Origin: Hippopus hippopus
Taxonomy: Eukaryota > Mollusca > Bivalvia > Cardiida > Cardiidae
NCBI GenBank assembly: GCA_946811185.2
Contig: OX328104.1
Coordinates: 10,365,918 to 10,429,917 of the forward strand
Reading direction: 5' to 3'
DNA length: 64,000 bases
Numbering within the stretch: the stretch's first letter is position 1; each line of letters opens with the position of its first letter. Positions 50,860-61,819 of this stretch are shown here, one piece after another. The notes beneath the pieces were generated by a model. The model worked only from the letters and a program-made list of their open reading frames with translations, did not search any database and was not told the origin of the DNA. The position numbers and the translations under genes were made by a program.

Positions 50860-51790
50860 AGTTAACATGTTCTATCCTAATTACAGGTGAAAAAGTCCAT
50901 CGCGTAGCCAGGTGTAAACGTGCAAAGCAAATGTTAAGTTATCAGAGGAGTTTCTGATAGTGCGTTTACCGCTTGTTAGCGTTTTACTATCGTTTGTAAA
51001 TTTATCTAATGAAGCATACTCAACATCTGGTGGCATGCATTTTTGAATGCCAATCTTTTTATCATATCACAGGAAAAGATAATACGTTCAAAAACAGGAA
51101 GTGCTGTCAAGAGATAAACGAGGTTTGGTCACGCGTCACTGATCGCGTAAATCGCATTTTTGTTCCATATTTTACGATGATTTTGTAGAGTTGAAGCAAG
51201 TGGGAGCTAGCCGGTCATGTTACCTAACCGATTTTTTTTAAAACGGACAATGTTATGTAAGATGGCAGATTTAAATAAGCATGACGCTTACTTAAAAGTA
51301 AACAAATATTAAGTCCCCTTGAGCAGACAGATTTATTGTTCAATTATCTGTAGTAACAAACTGTAACGTAAACATCACGCTTGCCCTAAAGTGAGCACAT
51401 TTATCAGCAATGTTTCTTTACATAACGACATGAAATCAAAGCAACTGTAATAAATCTAGGTAACCCTTTCTCACATATGTTGTAAAAACCTCGCAATATT
51501 GATATTTAAGGTGATTAAGTGCAGTTTTTACGTTTATAGATATTCACATGATCACGAGGAAGGTGCTGGAAGTCGGGCTTAAGGTAATAATTAATTAGCA
51601 ACCCAAAATAGCTATTTCCACTTCACATTCTTATATTATTAAATACATCTTATTTTTTAACCAGAACTGAGTTAGATCTTGGCATTTGAAAGCAGTCACA
51701 AATTATTTTTCAACGGAAAAGTATTTAGCAAGGATTCGACTGAAAATTAAGTGTCAGTGAATTGTTCTAAGCGAAGTTTCATAATTCTAT
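50860..51790. other. Unassigned DNA
   Basis: No supported gene. A tiny frame starting ATGGCAGATTTAAAT at 51262 closes after 16 codons. Confidence 0.35.
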
Positions 51791-51799
51791 AAGCAGTAT

Positions 51800-51906
51800 A
51801 GCGGTATAAATCTACTTCCGGCGAAGAAATGCATGGCGCATGTGAATATCACCTGCTGATGCGGCCGAAGGCTTTGATCAGCGGATCACTCGAGGTTTGC
51901 CAAATA
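51800..51906. mobile_element. MITE N fragment, old
   Basis: CTTCCGGCGAAGAAATGCAT, GCGGCCGAAGGCTTTGATC and ATCACTCGAGGTTTGCCAAA parallel the right part of N (TTTCCGGCGATGAAATG, CAGCCGAAGGATTTGATGG, ATCACCCGAGGTATGCCGAA). Confidence 0.6.
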
Positions 51907-52429
51907 CCAGGCCACGCTCAAAATTGTACATTTAAACATCACGACATCGTCTACATAGCATATTTTTCCTTCGATTATTTCCACATACAATCAATGTTTA
52001 CCTGTCAAATAATAGGAAGTACATCCAGAGGTCGTTAATTTTTCTATTAATCATTTATTATACGAAATGCATATCACCCCGGTTAAGGTAAACATGGCAG
52101 CTATATTCGAATACTGTATGACAACGACATAATGTGTGATCATGCTCTTTGTGTTAGGCCATATAGCTGAGTAACTGTATTTGATACAGACTTTTCAGCA
52201 TCTGGTTTTATTTTCGTGCCTGATTCTTTTCAAGGTTAGGTAACAAACAGAATAATGAAATGAATTTATGTAACGTTAGTAACAAGAATAAGTCAGTCGG
52301 GAGTATTGCTAGCCGGTGAAATCACAGTAATGAAAGTACTATCAGACATGTCAATGTGGATTCAGTAACTTTGGTAAAGATATATCTTTGTGGCTCTAAA
52401 CAACATTGAAGAAAAATTGGTCTACTTCG

Positions 52430-53000
52430 CCTATCAAGTCCGTTTCCGGCTATTAAGTCCGAATCGGTTTAACCCGGTCAATTTCGGTAATTACGTCCGA
52501 TCTGGCTCGATCCGGTGACGTTTTCCACAGCTCATAGCCATTTGCTTGTCAAAAAGGAAATTCCATGAAAGACTTACGTTTGTTTTTCCTTTAATAGAAT
52601 AAAACAAATGAAAGACATATCAATTTGATGATTTGGCATTTGACTACTTTCTATAGTTTACTTTAAGATGAATTTTCCATGCTTTTTTATTTACTTGTCT
52701 GTTGGATAAATTCCTAGCAACACGAGATACATAATAACCGTGAAAAACACAAGGATGAAAAAGATTGCTTTGGGATAAGTAAAAATAAGCTTCAGTTGCA
52801 TAGGCCACTGACTCAGTTTACATATAAGTAAACATCTTACACCTTATCGATGATATCTTGTTCAGTCTATGACTTTGTCTGCAGACATGGTTCGAATTGG
52901 AGTAGCGGAGATTTTGTAGTGTATGTCAACATTGTCATGTTTAACAGAATTAAGATTTTTAACAGACAGAATTATTAAAAGGTGATGATCTTTTAGGTCT
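52430..53000 (+). repeat. Segmental duplicate S, copy 1
   Basis: Aligns by eye with 58245-58760: CATTTGCTTGTC, GATGATTTGGCATTTGA, CCGTGAAAAACACAAGGATG, ATATCTTGTTCAGTCTATGA, CTTTGTCTGCAGACATGG, GTCAACATTGTCATGTTTAA. Moderately diverged, non-coding. Confidence 0.8.
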
Positions 53001-53539
53001 CACCTTCTTATGTCAACCGTCAAACTTATGTCCTGTCACGACGAATCACTCATCTATTTCAAGAAAAATAGGTCCAAATAAATCGATGAACAGACCCGTC
53101 TGTGTCATTTGATATGTGAAAATAACATGCGGAGTGAAAAACTGCGAGCCAACTACACAAACAATGAACGTTAGGGTTAAATGTCATAGAAATAGCTCTA
53201 GATTTGAACTCTGCCTCGTTCAGCAGCGTTGACATAGCCTAGTTTATCAGTTCTACATCGCGGATGAATAAGAAGAGAAACACCCCGAAACACCCAAAAC
53301 TACTCGATAAAAGCACCCCAAACCACTGTCATTTCACCCCAAACCACTTGCATACAACTAAAACCGCATGCAACACGCTAAGATACACGATTTTATGTAA
53401 CATAGCCAGGAAAGATTACTGTCAATATTGGAAAATAATGTTGTCAACAGTTAGATAAATGATTTTTTTTAATGAAACGGTGCACTGTTTAAACCTATTT
53501 GCTAGCAAATTTCTACCATCAACTTGTATTAGTCTTTTC
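53001..53539. other. Sequence absent from the S paralogue
   Basis: Lies between matching parts of S and has no counterpart at 58750. It begins GTGATGATCTTTTAGGTC. No element ends recognised. Confidence 0.45.
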
Positions 53540-53657
53540 AGGACTTTGATTTTCTGTGCGGCAATATTTGGCAACTGTGGTTTGTTTAGTATGGTGGCAG
53601 GACTTTGATTTTCTGTGCGACAATATTTGGCAACTGTGGTTTGTTTTGTATGGTGGC
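53540..53657 (+). repeat. 59-bp tandem duplication ending in an M terminus
   Basis: Units 53540-53598 and 53599-53657 both read AGGACTTTGATTTTCTGTGC ... GTATGGTGGC, differing at two positions. The last bases are the outer terminus of element M, which begins in the second unit. Confidence 0.9.
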
Positions 53658-54336
53658 ATATTTCTGCCACGAGATACGAGATAGCTATTGTGATAATTTA
53701 AAAGAACTATCGTGATAAAACAAACTTTCTTGGAAATATTTTCTAGATAATAAAAAGTTTCACGATGAAAATATCGTAATAATTCTGTTATCATGATACT
53801 TTTTTGCTTTAGTGCCAGCAAGTGACATTCACGGTATCTATAATTAGATACGGTTTCGGAACATCCTCGTCTCTAACCTTATGAATTCCCCTTCTGCCTG
53901 AATAGTTTAAAGTTGTTCGTAGGAGGCATTTCGAGTCGTCTTTGTGTTTAACGGACTTCTGTTCATTTCAAGTGTTGTCAAAATTATTCAATTAAGACAC
54001 ATACTGTTAATGATTCGAATTTTTATCTACTGCCATCTTGTGATGTCAAACCGAATTCATCCAATTGGTGAATTTTCTATTTATAGATATCGAAACACGG
54101 TGAAACTATCACTATAATTTTATCTCAAATGTCGGCTTAATGCACTATTGAGAAATTTTGCGTTAAAATATTTACTGATCAATTTAAATCTTCTAGATAA
54201 AGTTTATCATGATATTTTTTTCAGGAAACTTTTCACTATCTAGATAAAATTTCCAGGAAACTTTGATTTATAGCGATAGGTTTCTAAAATTATCATGATA
54301 GTAATCTCGTATCTCGGGGCAGAAAATGTCACCATA
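53649..54336. mobile_element. Foldback-type element M, copy 2, inverted
   Basis: TATGGTGGCATATTTCTGCC to AGAAAATGTCACCATA. The middle (AAGTTGTTCGTAGGAGGCAT) is the reverse complement of copy 1. The paralogous segment at 58770 lacks it. Confidence 0.85.
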
Positions 54337-54450
54337 GTTTTGGTTTACCTTTGAATCTGGGTCACTCTCGATGACAGTTTTATAAGCGCTAGTGTAAAAA
54401 CCGTTCTTTGGACTCGTTTGAAAATACCAATTAAGATTTTTTGTGATTAA
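54337..54450 (+). repeat. Segmental duplicate S, copy 1 continued
   Basis: TTTTGGTTTACCTTTGAATC, TGGGTCACTCTCGATGACAG, GCGCTAGTGTAAAAACCG correspond to 58785-58870. Confidence 0.7.
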
Positions 54451-54906
54451 AGAAACAATAAAGGCCAAATGTAAACAAAGCGTATGTTTAAATGCATTTG
54501 AATTTATATCATACCATTTAAAAATATGGAAATTAATGTGAGGATGACAATCTGTCATTGTACGGTCGGTCCAAGTGTTAGTCGCTGACAGAGAAATTAA
54601 TTTCAAAACTAGGTTAAAATCTGTCAGGTAGCTGTGTCTTTTGTTTACTTTTTGTCTGATTTTAAAATTCTTTTTTCTGCCAAAGACTAACATATGGCCC
54701 GTCCACACAACAACAGACTGTCATCTCCACAATATTTTCCATACTTTTAAATGGTATGATTTAAATTTAAATGTATTATGACACCTGCTTTGATATTTTG
54801 GCCTTTACTGGACCTTTAAACCATGTGATAAGAAAAAAACAACAACATAATACAGTGTCACTAGTCAAAGCTCTGTATGCATTCTCCTTCGTTTTGAAAG
54901 ATCCCA
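54451..54906. other. Unassigned DNA
   Basis: The longest open frame here (minus, 54268-54708) overlaps M and S repeats and shows no known domain. Confidence 0.4.
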
Positions 54907-54907
54907 G

Positions 54908-55324
54908 CACTCGTCATAACTCGGCCGATTCCGTACCTACATCTAACCTCGTCCGTATAACGGTCGTTTCCATTTGAACTGCGAATCACGTGATCTTATA
55001 TACATGGCGCGCCACTGTCAGTCGTTTAGCAACGACATAAACAACCTCGATGAAGTTATTCACATATGTTTATCTGTCGGTGAAAACTTTAATCAGAATT
55101 GATAAATAATGAATGTACGAACTGTTTGCTAATTCAACTGAAACATAGTTATAAAGATTTCTATAGAAAATTGAAACTCAAGTTTTCTTTTTTTAAGAGG
55201 AGCCTTACAATTTTCAGAACGGTAAACCGGCGTATTTCCGGGTATGTATCGATCTGATACATATTAATCCACCAGATACAGCCGAGGGATATGATGGCTC
55301 CCATCACCCGAGGTATGCCGAATG
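54908..55324. mobile_element. MITE N copy 2
   Basis: CACTCGTCATAACTCGGCCG to CACCCGAGGTATGCCGAATG. AGATCCCAG flanks it on both sides (54899-54907 and 55325-55333), a perfect 9-bp duplication. Confidence 0.9.
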
Positions 55325-55447
55325 AGATCCCAGACCTAGGTTTGCCAGTGTATTAACTATCGAACCAGTGAAACCGCAAAGTGCACAGTACTTTCAGTCT
55401 GTCTGAATTTAGATTTGATTGTCCGAGGGATAATTGTTCGAAAGGCA

Positions 55448-55657
55448 TTAACCCTTGGGCTGCTAAGCGCAACACAAGGACCTTTTGCGGAAAGTGTAGA
55501 TCAAGATCAGACTGCACAGAACGTGCAGTCTAATCTTGGATTTACACTTTCCGAGAAGGAGATATTATTCCCAAAATATATTTTTGAAATAGCAATATTA
55601 GGGATTTTACTATCGAATTAAACATTTCGTTTTAGTTATTTAGCAGTATAAGGATTA
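55448..55657 (+). mobile_element. PB-D copy, plus, first of a tandem pair
   Basis: TTAACCCTTGGGCTGCTAAG to TTAGCAGTATAAGGATTAT. Stem words GGAAAGTGTAGATCAAGATC and GGATTTACACTTTCC are co-varied relative to GGACAGTG / CACTGTCC elsewhere. Confidence 0.9.
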
Positions 55658-55825
55658 TCCCTTAGGCTGCTAAGCGCGACTCAAGGACCTTTTGCGGAAA
55701 GTGTAGATCCAGATCAGACTGCACAGAACGTGCAGTCTGATCTTGGATCTACACTCTCCGGTGAGGAGATATCTTTTCTCCAAATATACCTTTGAAATAG
55801 CAAAATTGGGGTTTTCACCATCAGT
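55654..55825 (+). mobile_element. PB-D copy, second of the pair, left part
   Basis: TTATCCCTTAGGCTGCTAAG through the hairpin to TTTTCACCATCAG, then interrupted by PB-A at TTAA. Ends at 56055-56096. Confidence 0.9.
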
Positions 55826-56054
55826 TTAACCCTTTACCAAACAATCCCTGGTTTTTACGACCCTGAGATAGAAGTCTTTTGAAAACATTGTGGGAAAAGG
55901 AGGAAATGCTGTTTACCAGCATTTTCTCCTTTTCCCACAATGTTTTCTACCCTGCTGGAAACAAATTTCAATTTTTGAGTTACGTTTTTTTTTGTCGTCT
56001 GCAAGTGCTTTCAATTTGGACCAGTCTAAAATTTTGTCGTTTGGTAAATAGATA
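55826..56054 (+). mobile_element. PB-A copy, plus, nested in PB-D
   Basis: 229 bp, TTAACCCTTTACCAAACAAT to TCGTTTGGTAAATAGATAA. Confidence 0.95.
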
Positions 56055-56096
56055 AAATGTTTTTTATTTTCATTTATTTAGCAGGTTAAGAGTTAA
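56055..56096 (+). mobile_element. PB-D right end after PB-A insertion
   Basis: AATGTTTTTTATTTTCATTT, ATTTAGCAGGTTAAGAGTTAA. Confidence 0.8.
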
Positions 56097-56525
56097 ACGC
56101 CTTATCAGGACATTTCCACTGGTTGAAAGTGTGCGTTATACGTATTTATTTCATGCTTTCCGGTAGGTTATCGAGAAATATCGGTGAAATATTTTTCGAT
56201 ATTTCATGGTTACGACCTGTGAAAAAACCGATTTTTGTATTCTAACTCTTCAGTTGAAGGCTGGAACATTTCTTCCCCCGCACTAGTTACCTAGGTAAAA
56301 TGCGCGTGCCTTACAACCAGATGGAAATATGACGTAATTTACCATACATTTCTCGCGCTTGACGTAATATTGTAATGCTTTGCTATGCGGAGGAGGTACG
56401 CCACGGGGAATAACCGAAAAGAACTGTACTGGATTTTGATTAAGTTCCTCCTAGAAAGGGTTAAAAGCATGAAAAAAATAGAATATTTATTTTTTTCAGT
56501 GAAAACAAAATACATGTATCCTCTA
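56097..56525. other. Unassigned DNA
   Basis: I see no supported gene or repeat in this stretch. Confidence 0.35.
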
Positions 56526-56526
56526 T

Positions 56527-56616
56527 TTAACTCTTTACCAAACGAAAAAATTATAGACTGGTCCAAAATGAAAACATTTGCAGGCGACAAAATAAATGTT
56601 ACTGAAAAATTCGCGT
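56527..56616 (-). mobile_element. PB-A left half only
   Basis: TTAACTCTTTACCAAACGAA to AATAAATGTTACTGAAAAAT, then unrelated sequence. Hairpin absent. Confidence 0.8.
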
Positions 56617-56619
56617 AAT

Positions 56620-57225
56620 ATTGCAAATATTTCAAGAAAAATCGTAAAAATGGACCAATGACTCTCAGTCATAATCAGAAAGCAAGTGCTAGAAGTAATG
56701 AAATTGGGTTGAACATGCTCTTTATCAGGTAATGGACCGTAGTGACCTAATATTTACAGAAATAGTCTTCGTATACAGTCCATGCATCGAGTTTCAGGCA
56801 GAAATATTGATGATTTAAAGGTTGGTGTCCATTTACCGCAAGCTTTTTCTGATCTGGTGTTCCTGTGCATACACTGAAAATGAAATTGGTGTCTTGTTAG
56901 CATATTTTCCTCTACCCAGGTCCTTTCAGAAACGTATATCTTCGCTTTGGATGGACATTTCTTGGTGAAATTTTGTGTTCTTTTAGGGGATGCATTTATC
57001 TTATAAAATGAACAATGGTAAGGGGATTTTGTCCGAAAATCGGCAACAAACTTCAAAAAAATAAAATCCTAGTTGCTCATAAAGCCACAGCTCGCTTATA
57101 TGATGGTATTATTATTCCCTAGTATGTCTGTAAACAGATCAATCATTCGCCTTGACATTGCTGTAAATCAACATTTTTATCTAGGTTAATCAGGTCCATA
57201 AAAAAGGAAAATACTTACACCACCT
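56620..57225. other. Unassigned DNA
   Basis: A 100-codon minus frame (56754-57056) has no recognised domain and I do not call it a gene. Confidence 0.35.
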
Positions 57226-57420
57226 CCGGTTCTTCCGTGGAAAATCCGATCTGGTGTATTAAGAACATCCGGTGTCCGCGGCTCACGTTGATCAGTGTGG
57301 TAAAAGAAGTTTCCCTTTCGGGAGCCCAGTACACATGATCACACTTTCAACAAAACGCCCAGAATGGCGGCGTCAATCTATCGTTACGAGCCGCCCACAA
57401 GACATTCATATGTATACTGA
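57225..57420 (+). promoter_or_regulatory. CpG-richer stretch, possible promoter
   Basis: CCTCCGGTTCTTCCGTGG, AACATCCGGTGTCCGCGGCT and TTTCGGGAGCCC raise CpG density above the surroundings, immediately upstream of ATGGCGGCG. Inference only. Confidence 0.25.
57364..57411 (+). CDS. Possible first coding exon
   Basis: ATGGCGGCGTCAATC opens a 16-codon frame (MAASIYRYEPPTRHSY) that reaches a GTATAC donor-like site at 57412 in phase 0. If it is not spliced, the frame stops two codons later. ATGGCGGCG in a CpG-rich context is typical of metazoan first exons, but I identified no downstream exon within the window. The protein is unknown. Confidence 0.2.
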
Positions 57421-58244
57421 GTAGCCTGCACCATATTATTATTAGTTTCCCTTGATAGTTATCATTTAAACGGAAAAACGGATTTATTTTTGAAAATAAA
57501 TGAATATAGTTACATGTATTATCGTTTGATGTCATTCTAAAAGAAATACACAGGGATTTACAACGAGCCGTTCCTTCGTCAGGTGAGCAAATTGTGATGT
57601 GTCGAGTACATTGTGCATAACGTTAAAGGATAACCTATGGTCGTTTGAAGCAACTAATGGTCGTTTACTTTTGCCAACAAGTCATTTAAATTCATATTCA
57701 CTTACCTTAAAGTTTTTTTTTTCTTTTTAATCCATGTTAATCCATGTTTAAAAAATACCTCGCATGTTAATCGCAGTGACATCATCAAGATTATATACCA
57801 AACTACGCGTTTTACCAAGGTTTTAGTGACGTCAGTTCCCAGTGACATCAACTTTCATTGAATTGGGGCACTCAAAAGGGAAATTCTAATTCATCAGCGT
57901 ACTCAAATCGGCGAGGTGGCGACATGATTCGCCACAGCCGTGAATAAGTTTCCAAGTCCCCTGCCACCTGACCCTACAACTAATAACGTCGCATGCGGAT
58001 AAAGTCGAGCAGGACGGAAAACAATCCGTGTCGACATAGTGTCAAAGACGGTCCCAAATATGGTATGATGACAACCCGCGTGCGGAATCTTTTCAGCCTG
58101 CTTTCTTACCTCATTTGAAACAAATGTTATAACATGCACCCGCCCTTCCTAAATCAAAGTAATGAAAAGAGTGACAGACTAGCGAACGTGGAATAAGCCG
58201 CCTTGGTAAAGATAAAACTTGGTTGTCTTAAAAAAAAGAGAAGA
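57421..58244. other. Unassigned DNA
   Basis: No gene recognised. The GC-richer patch at 57900-58080 carries a 78-codon minus frame without a known domain. Confidence 0.35.
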
Positions 58245-58870
58245 AAACTGGTTCAATCCGGATATTACGTTTGATCCGGGCCAATCCTGTTTTTAGGCCC
58301 AATCCGGTTCGGTCTAGAAACTTTACTCACCGCTCACAGCCATTTACTTGTTTCAATTTAGGAAATATCGTGAAAAAATCTGTTTGTTGATCTTTAGTAT
58401 GAAAAAAATATATGAATTTGGTGATTTGGAGTTTGAGCTCTTTCTAGAGTTCACTTCTGGATACACTTTCCATATTTTTCAACTTGCTAATCGGTTTGAC
58501 GAACTCATAGCTTGACGAGACCTGTAACACCCGTGAAAAACACGAGGACGAAATAGGTTAGGTTGAGATAAGCCTGATTTGCATGGGTCACTTACTTTAT
58601 TTACAAACACCATGTAACCTTTCGATAACATCTTGTTCAGTCTATGACTTTGTAAGTTGACAACGTTCAAATTGGAGAGGCAGAGATTTTGTAGTTCATG
58701 TCAACATTGTCATATTTAACAGAATTATGATTTCTAACAGGGAAATAACTATTTTCTGTGGGGCAGTATTTGGTGACTGTAGAATTTTTGTTTACATTTG
58801 GAAATGGGTCACTCCCCATAACAATAGACTCTTATGACCGCTAGTCAAAAAAATGGTTTTTACTTTCTTG
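58245..58870 (+). repeat. Segmental duplicate S, copy 2 (without M)
   Basis: Matches 52430-53000 and, after GGGGCAGTATTTGGTGACTG, runs straight into TTTTTGTTTACATTTGGAAA, GGGTCACTCCCC, the counterpart of 54341-54370. It is therefore an M-free version of the locus. Confidence 0.8.
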
Positions 58871-59166
58871 ACCGGTATTTGTTTTTAATCTTTTATGAAA
58901 TTGTCCATAATTCCAACATTTTATTGTTAGAGTTTGTAGGTATATAATAAAAGGCATATTATGTTGTAATAACTATCCATCGGGTTATATTTGCTTCTCG
59001 TTGCGTATATAAGAACTACGGTCTCGCGCAGTTTGAATTTTTTTCTCGTCCCTCAGAGCAAATACAAGCCCTAGGAAAATTACTGCGACATAATATTTAT
59101 TCTTCGATTTTCTGACTATTAGTAGCAACTGCCACTCAGGACATACTAAGAGAAATTAAAAACTAA

Positions 59167-59761
59167 CCCTACGTGTACTCCATGTTCCCGGCAGCCACGG
59201 CAGCCCCATTTGTCCGAAACGTGGTGTGTCGTGCGATTTTTTTCGTTTTTCCTCCATTTGCCAAGTTTAGTTAAGTCTCTTTACGGTACGTCACGGTATC
59301 CGTGACAAGCTGTGGAGGGAACCCAACGTTTACACCATGTTCCCGGCAGCCACAGCAGCCACGTTTTTGACACCCGTGGACAAAACGAGATTGACGTAAT
59401 ACAACGCAGAAGAACGGGATGAGCAAACTTGTCAGACTGTGATCGCCGGGGTTGCCGTGCCAGATTTTTTAACCGTCAAAATATTTGCCACGGCAGTCCA
59501 GGTGCTGAGAGAAACCTAACAGACCGTAGCGGAACGGGTTGATGGTTGCGTTCTACTACTGCCTGGTCGATACCGGTAAAAAAAGGGCTTCCACGTCCAA
59601 ACACGGATCGTCTCTGAGTCTTGTTACGATTTGTTACGTGCTGGTAAGTTCTGATGCGATCAAGTTTGCTTATCCCGTTCCTCTACGTTGTATTACGTCA
59701 ATCCCGTTTTGTCCACGGTTGTCAGAAACGGGGCTGCCGGGAACATGGTGTAAATGTAGGG
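59167..59761. mobile_element. TIR element P with duplicated left terminus
   Basis: Right end GGCTGCCGGGAACATGGTGT, AAATGTAGGG. Two left ends: CCCTACGTGTACTCCATGTT at 59167 and CCCAACGTTTACACCATGTT at 59332. The inner one continues as a mirror of the right side for about 120 bp (GACAAAACGAGATTGACGTA, AGAACGGGATGAGCAAACTT). No transposase frame. Confidence 0.75.
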
Positions 59762-59816
59762 TTACGAATTATCGATGTGCTCGGATCATTCAATTAAAGC
59801 TTTTAGTTTTATCATG

Positions 59817-60000
59817 CTTTTACCTTTATGCTGCGCAGTATGACTCAATTCTCTTTTGCGGACAGAAATTGCAGTCTGATCTTTGATCTACATAGACCTA
59901 CACGGTGATATTAATCCATCAGAAAAGAACCTTGAAGTAGCAATATTTTGGTTTTTTATCCTAAAGCTTGAAATTTTCAGTTAAAGTGCTAAGGTTTGAA
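59817..60000 (+). mobile_element. PB-D copy, plus, old
   Basis: CCTTTATGCTGCGCAGTATG, TTTTGCGGACAG, one hairpin arm (TTGCAGTCTGATCTTTGATC) and AAAGTGCTAAGGTTTGAA. Confidence 0.75.
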
Positions 60001-60216
60001 TCATATAAAAATTTCCCATTAAAGATAAAGGTAAAAGTAGCGCGTTTTCAAATATACTGAACTAAAAAGGAAACTTTCGCTAAACTTGATTCTAGATACG
60101 TTTTTCGAACTTTCAATAGATTTAGCAGAAATCTTAAGTTATTTGTGATAGAAGGTCTGGTGAATCTTTTGATATTGTTTTATTTGATAAAAATAAGGAA
60201 GGGGTCGATTTTAAAG

Positions 60217-61190
60217 TCAATAATAGTAGCGTGTTTGACCACCGCGTGCAATGCCGACTGCCTGACAGCGACGTCGTATTGAATGCAAAAGCTTGTTTAT
60301 GTCAGCCTCTGGAATGTAAATCAATTGTTCATGTAGCGCTGCTCGTAGGTCTCTGGCGTTATTTGGCGGGTTTAGAATTCGACGTATGCGTCGATCAAGA
60401 TTATACCATAGATGCTCTACTGGGTTCAAATCCTGGGCTTTTTGAGGGCTAGCAGTCAATGAAATCAATGTAATGATTTTTTTAAAAACTATACATTTAC
60501 ACGAGCAGCATGCTATCTGGCATTAGCCTGTTGTAACGTGGATATGACGTCATTGGTTTGAAGCAAAGGGACAACATGAGGGCCTAGAATATTTCCCCCA
60601 TTTATGGGCATCTAAATTGCCCTCAGTAACGACGAGTGGGGTGCGATACCCGTAAGCAATATCGCCCCACACCATAACTGACCACACACCCCATTACGAT
60701 CGCGGTTAAGCAAAGTTGGCAAAACGTTAACTCCTGCGTCGCAAAAATCGTACAAGGCCATCAGCTCAAGACAGTACAAACCTCGACTCATCAGTAAAAA
60801 GAATTGTCAGCCAACGACGTCTAGTCTACTTTAAGCGTCTGAAGATACATAACGCTCTATCGCTGCGATGGCGGCGCGTCAAGGCGACGTCCGTGCAAAC
60901 CGTTATCAGCTAGACGGTTCCGTCCTGTCTCGGGAGAAACCAGGTCGTGGTTGTTCCGAGTGCCGTTCAAAAGCTACATCATAGGTTCTGGTAAAGGATA
61001 TAGCGATCTTGGGCTCGAGTTGTAACCCGCGGTCTGCCGCTATGTGGTAAGGCTCTTGTGCTACTGATCTGAGCAAATCGCCACTAAAGGCTCCTGACTG
61101 CTGGCATGGATGCACCAACATGAGCTGCAACCTTTGCAGTAGGAAGCCAAGGTCCAGCATATGCCAGCGGCGCTCTCACGTAAATTTTCC
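60217..61190 (-). pseudogene. Tc1/mariner-type transposase relic
   Basis: Read on the minus strand, the 3' part (60217-60468) translates to a clear Tc1-like C-terminus: DLNPVEHLWYNLDRR, then LRAALHEQLIYIP and a final IRRRCQAVGIARGG. Upstream, near 60800, a frame gives LFTDESRF, the block around the first catalytic aspartate, and near 60680 VMVWGDIAYG. Stops and frame breaks separate these blocks and the second catalytic aspartate block is not readable, so the gene is dead. Such enzymes cut and paste DNA at TA sites. I did not find convincing terminal repeats. Confidence 0.85.
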
Positions 61191-61194
61191 GGAA

Positions 61195-61535
61195 TTCTTA
61201 GTATTAGCAAATTCCTACACAAAAACCTTTACTTAGATCTTTTTAATTTTTTTTTTAAGTAGTTATAGGACTTTCGCAATATTTCTGTATAAGACAAATA
61301 TCGAACACATGGACCAGCCATTACGTTCACGTGAAACTCGAACGTTGCGTCAAATAAGACGATTTGACTGTTATGAAGGGATTAACTGACCAATTTTGCA
61401 GTGTCTGACGGTTTTAGGAATTACCAGACGTGAATCACAAAAACTGTCGGTTATTTTGTTCTCTAAACACTGAGCAAACTCTGCACCTGTCAGACTGGAT
61501 ACTGTACTTTATCGACAGTGATATCGTTGATAAGA
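61195..61535. other. Unassigned DNA beside the Tc1 relic
   Basis: No gene recognised. Part may be non-coding flank of the relic. Confidence 0.35.
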
Positions 61536-61538
61536 TAT

Positions 61539-61752
61539 TAACCCTTATCCTGTTAAATAAGTGAAATGAAACTTTCAAGCCGATATTAAAAACCTAAAAT
61601 TACTATTTAAAAGGTATTTTTTGGGGGTAAAATTATCTCCTTATGGGACAGTGTGGATTCAAGACCAGACTGCACGTTCTGTGCGGTCTGATATTGATCT
61701 ACACTGTCCGCAAAAGATCCCTGAGTCGCGCTTTGCAGCCTAAGGGGTTTAA
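61539..61752 (-). mobile_element. PB-D copy, minus, full
   Basis: TTAACCCTTATCCTGTTAAA to GCTTTGCAGCCTAAGGGG, TTTAA. Hairpin GGACAGTGTGGATTCAAGAC / GATATTGATCTACACTGTCC. Confidence 0.9.
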
Positions 61753-61819
61753 AGAAAAAAATCACCTAGACGCAATTCACCAACACTGAATTTATAAAGT
61801 ACTGAATTTCATATCATCT

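Noticed and set aside
51262..51312. ATGGCAGATTTAAAT mini-frame with a GTAAAC donor-like site
   Set aside because: Only 16 codons, no CpG context and no partner exon; indistinguishable from chance.
54268..54708. 146-codon minus frame
   Set aside because: Overlaps the end of element M and duplicate S; no known domain.
57903..58139. 78-codon minus frame in a GC-richer patch
   Set aside because: No recognised motif, no splice or promoter support.
60231..60452. 73-codon plus frame
   Set aside because: Antisense shadow of the Tc1 transposase C-terminus on the minus strand.
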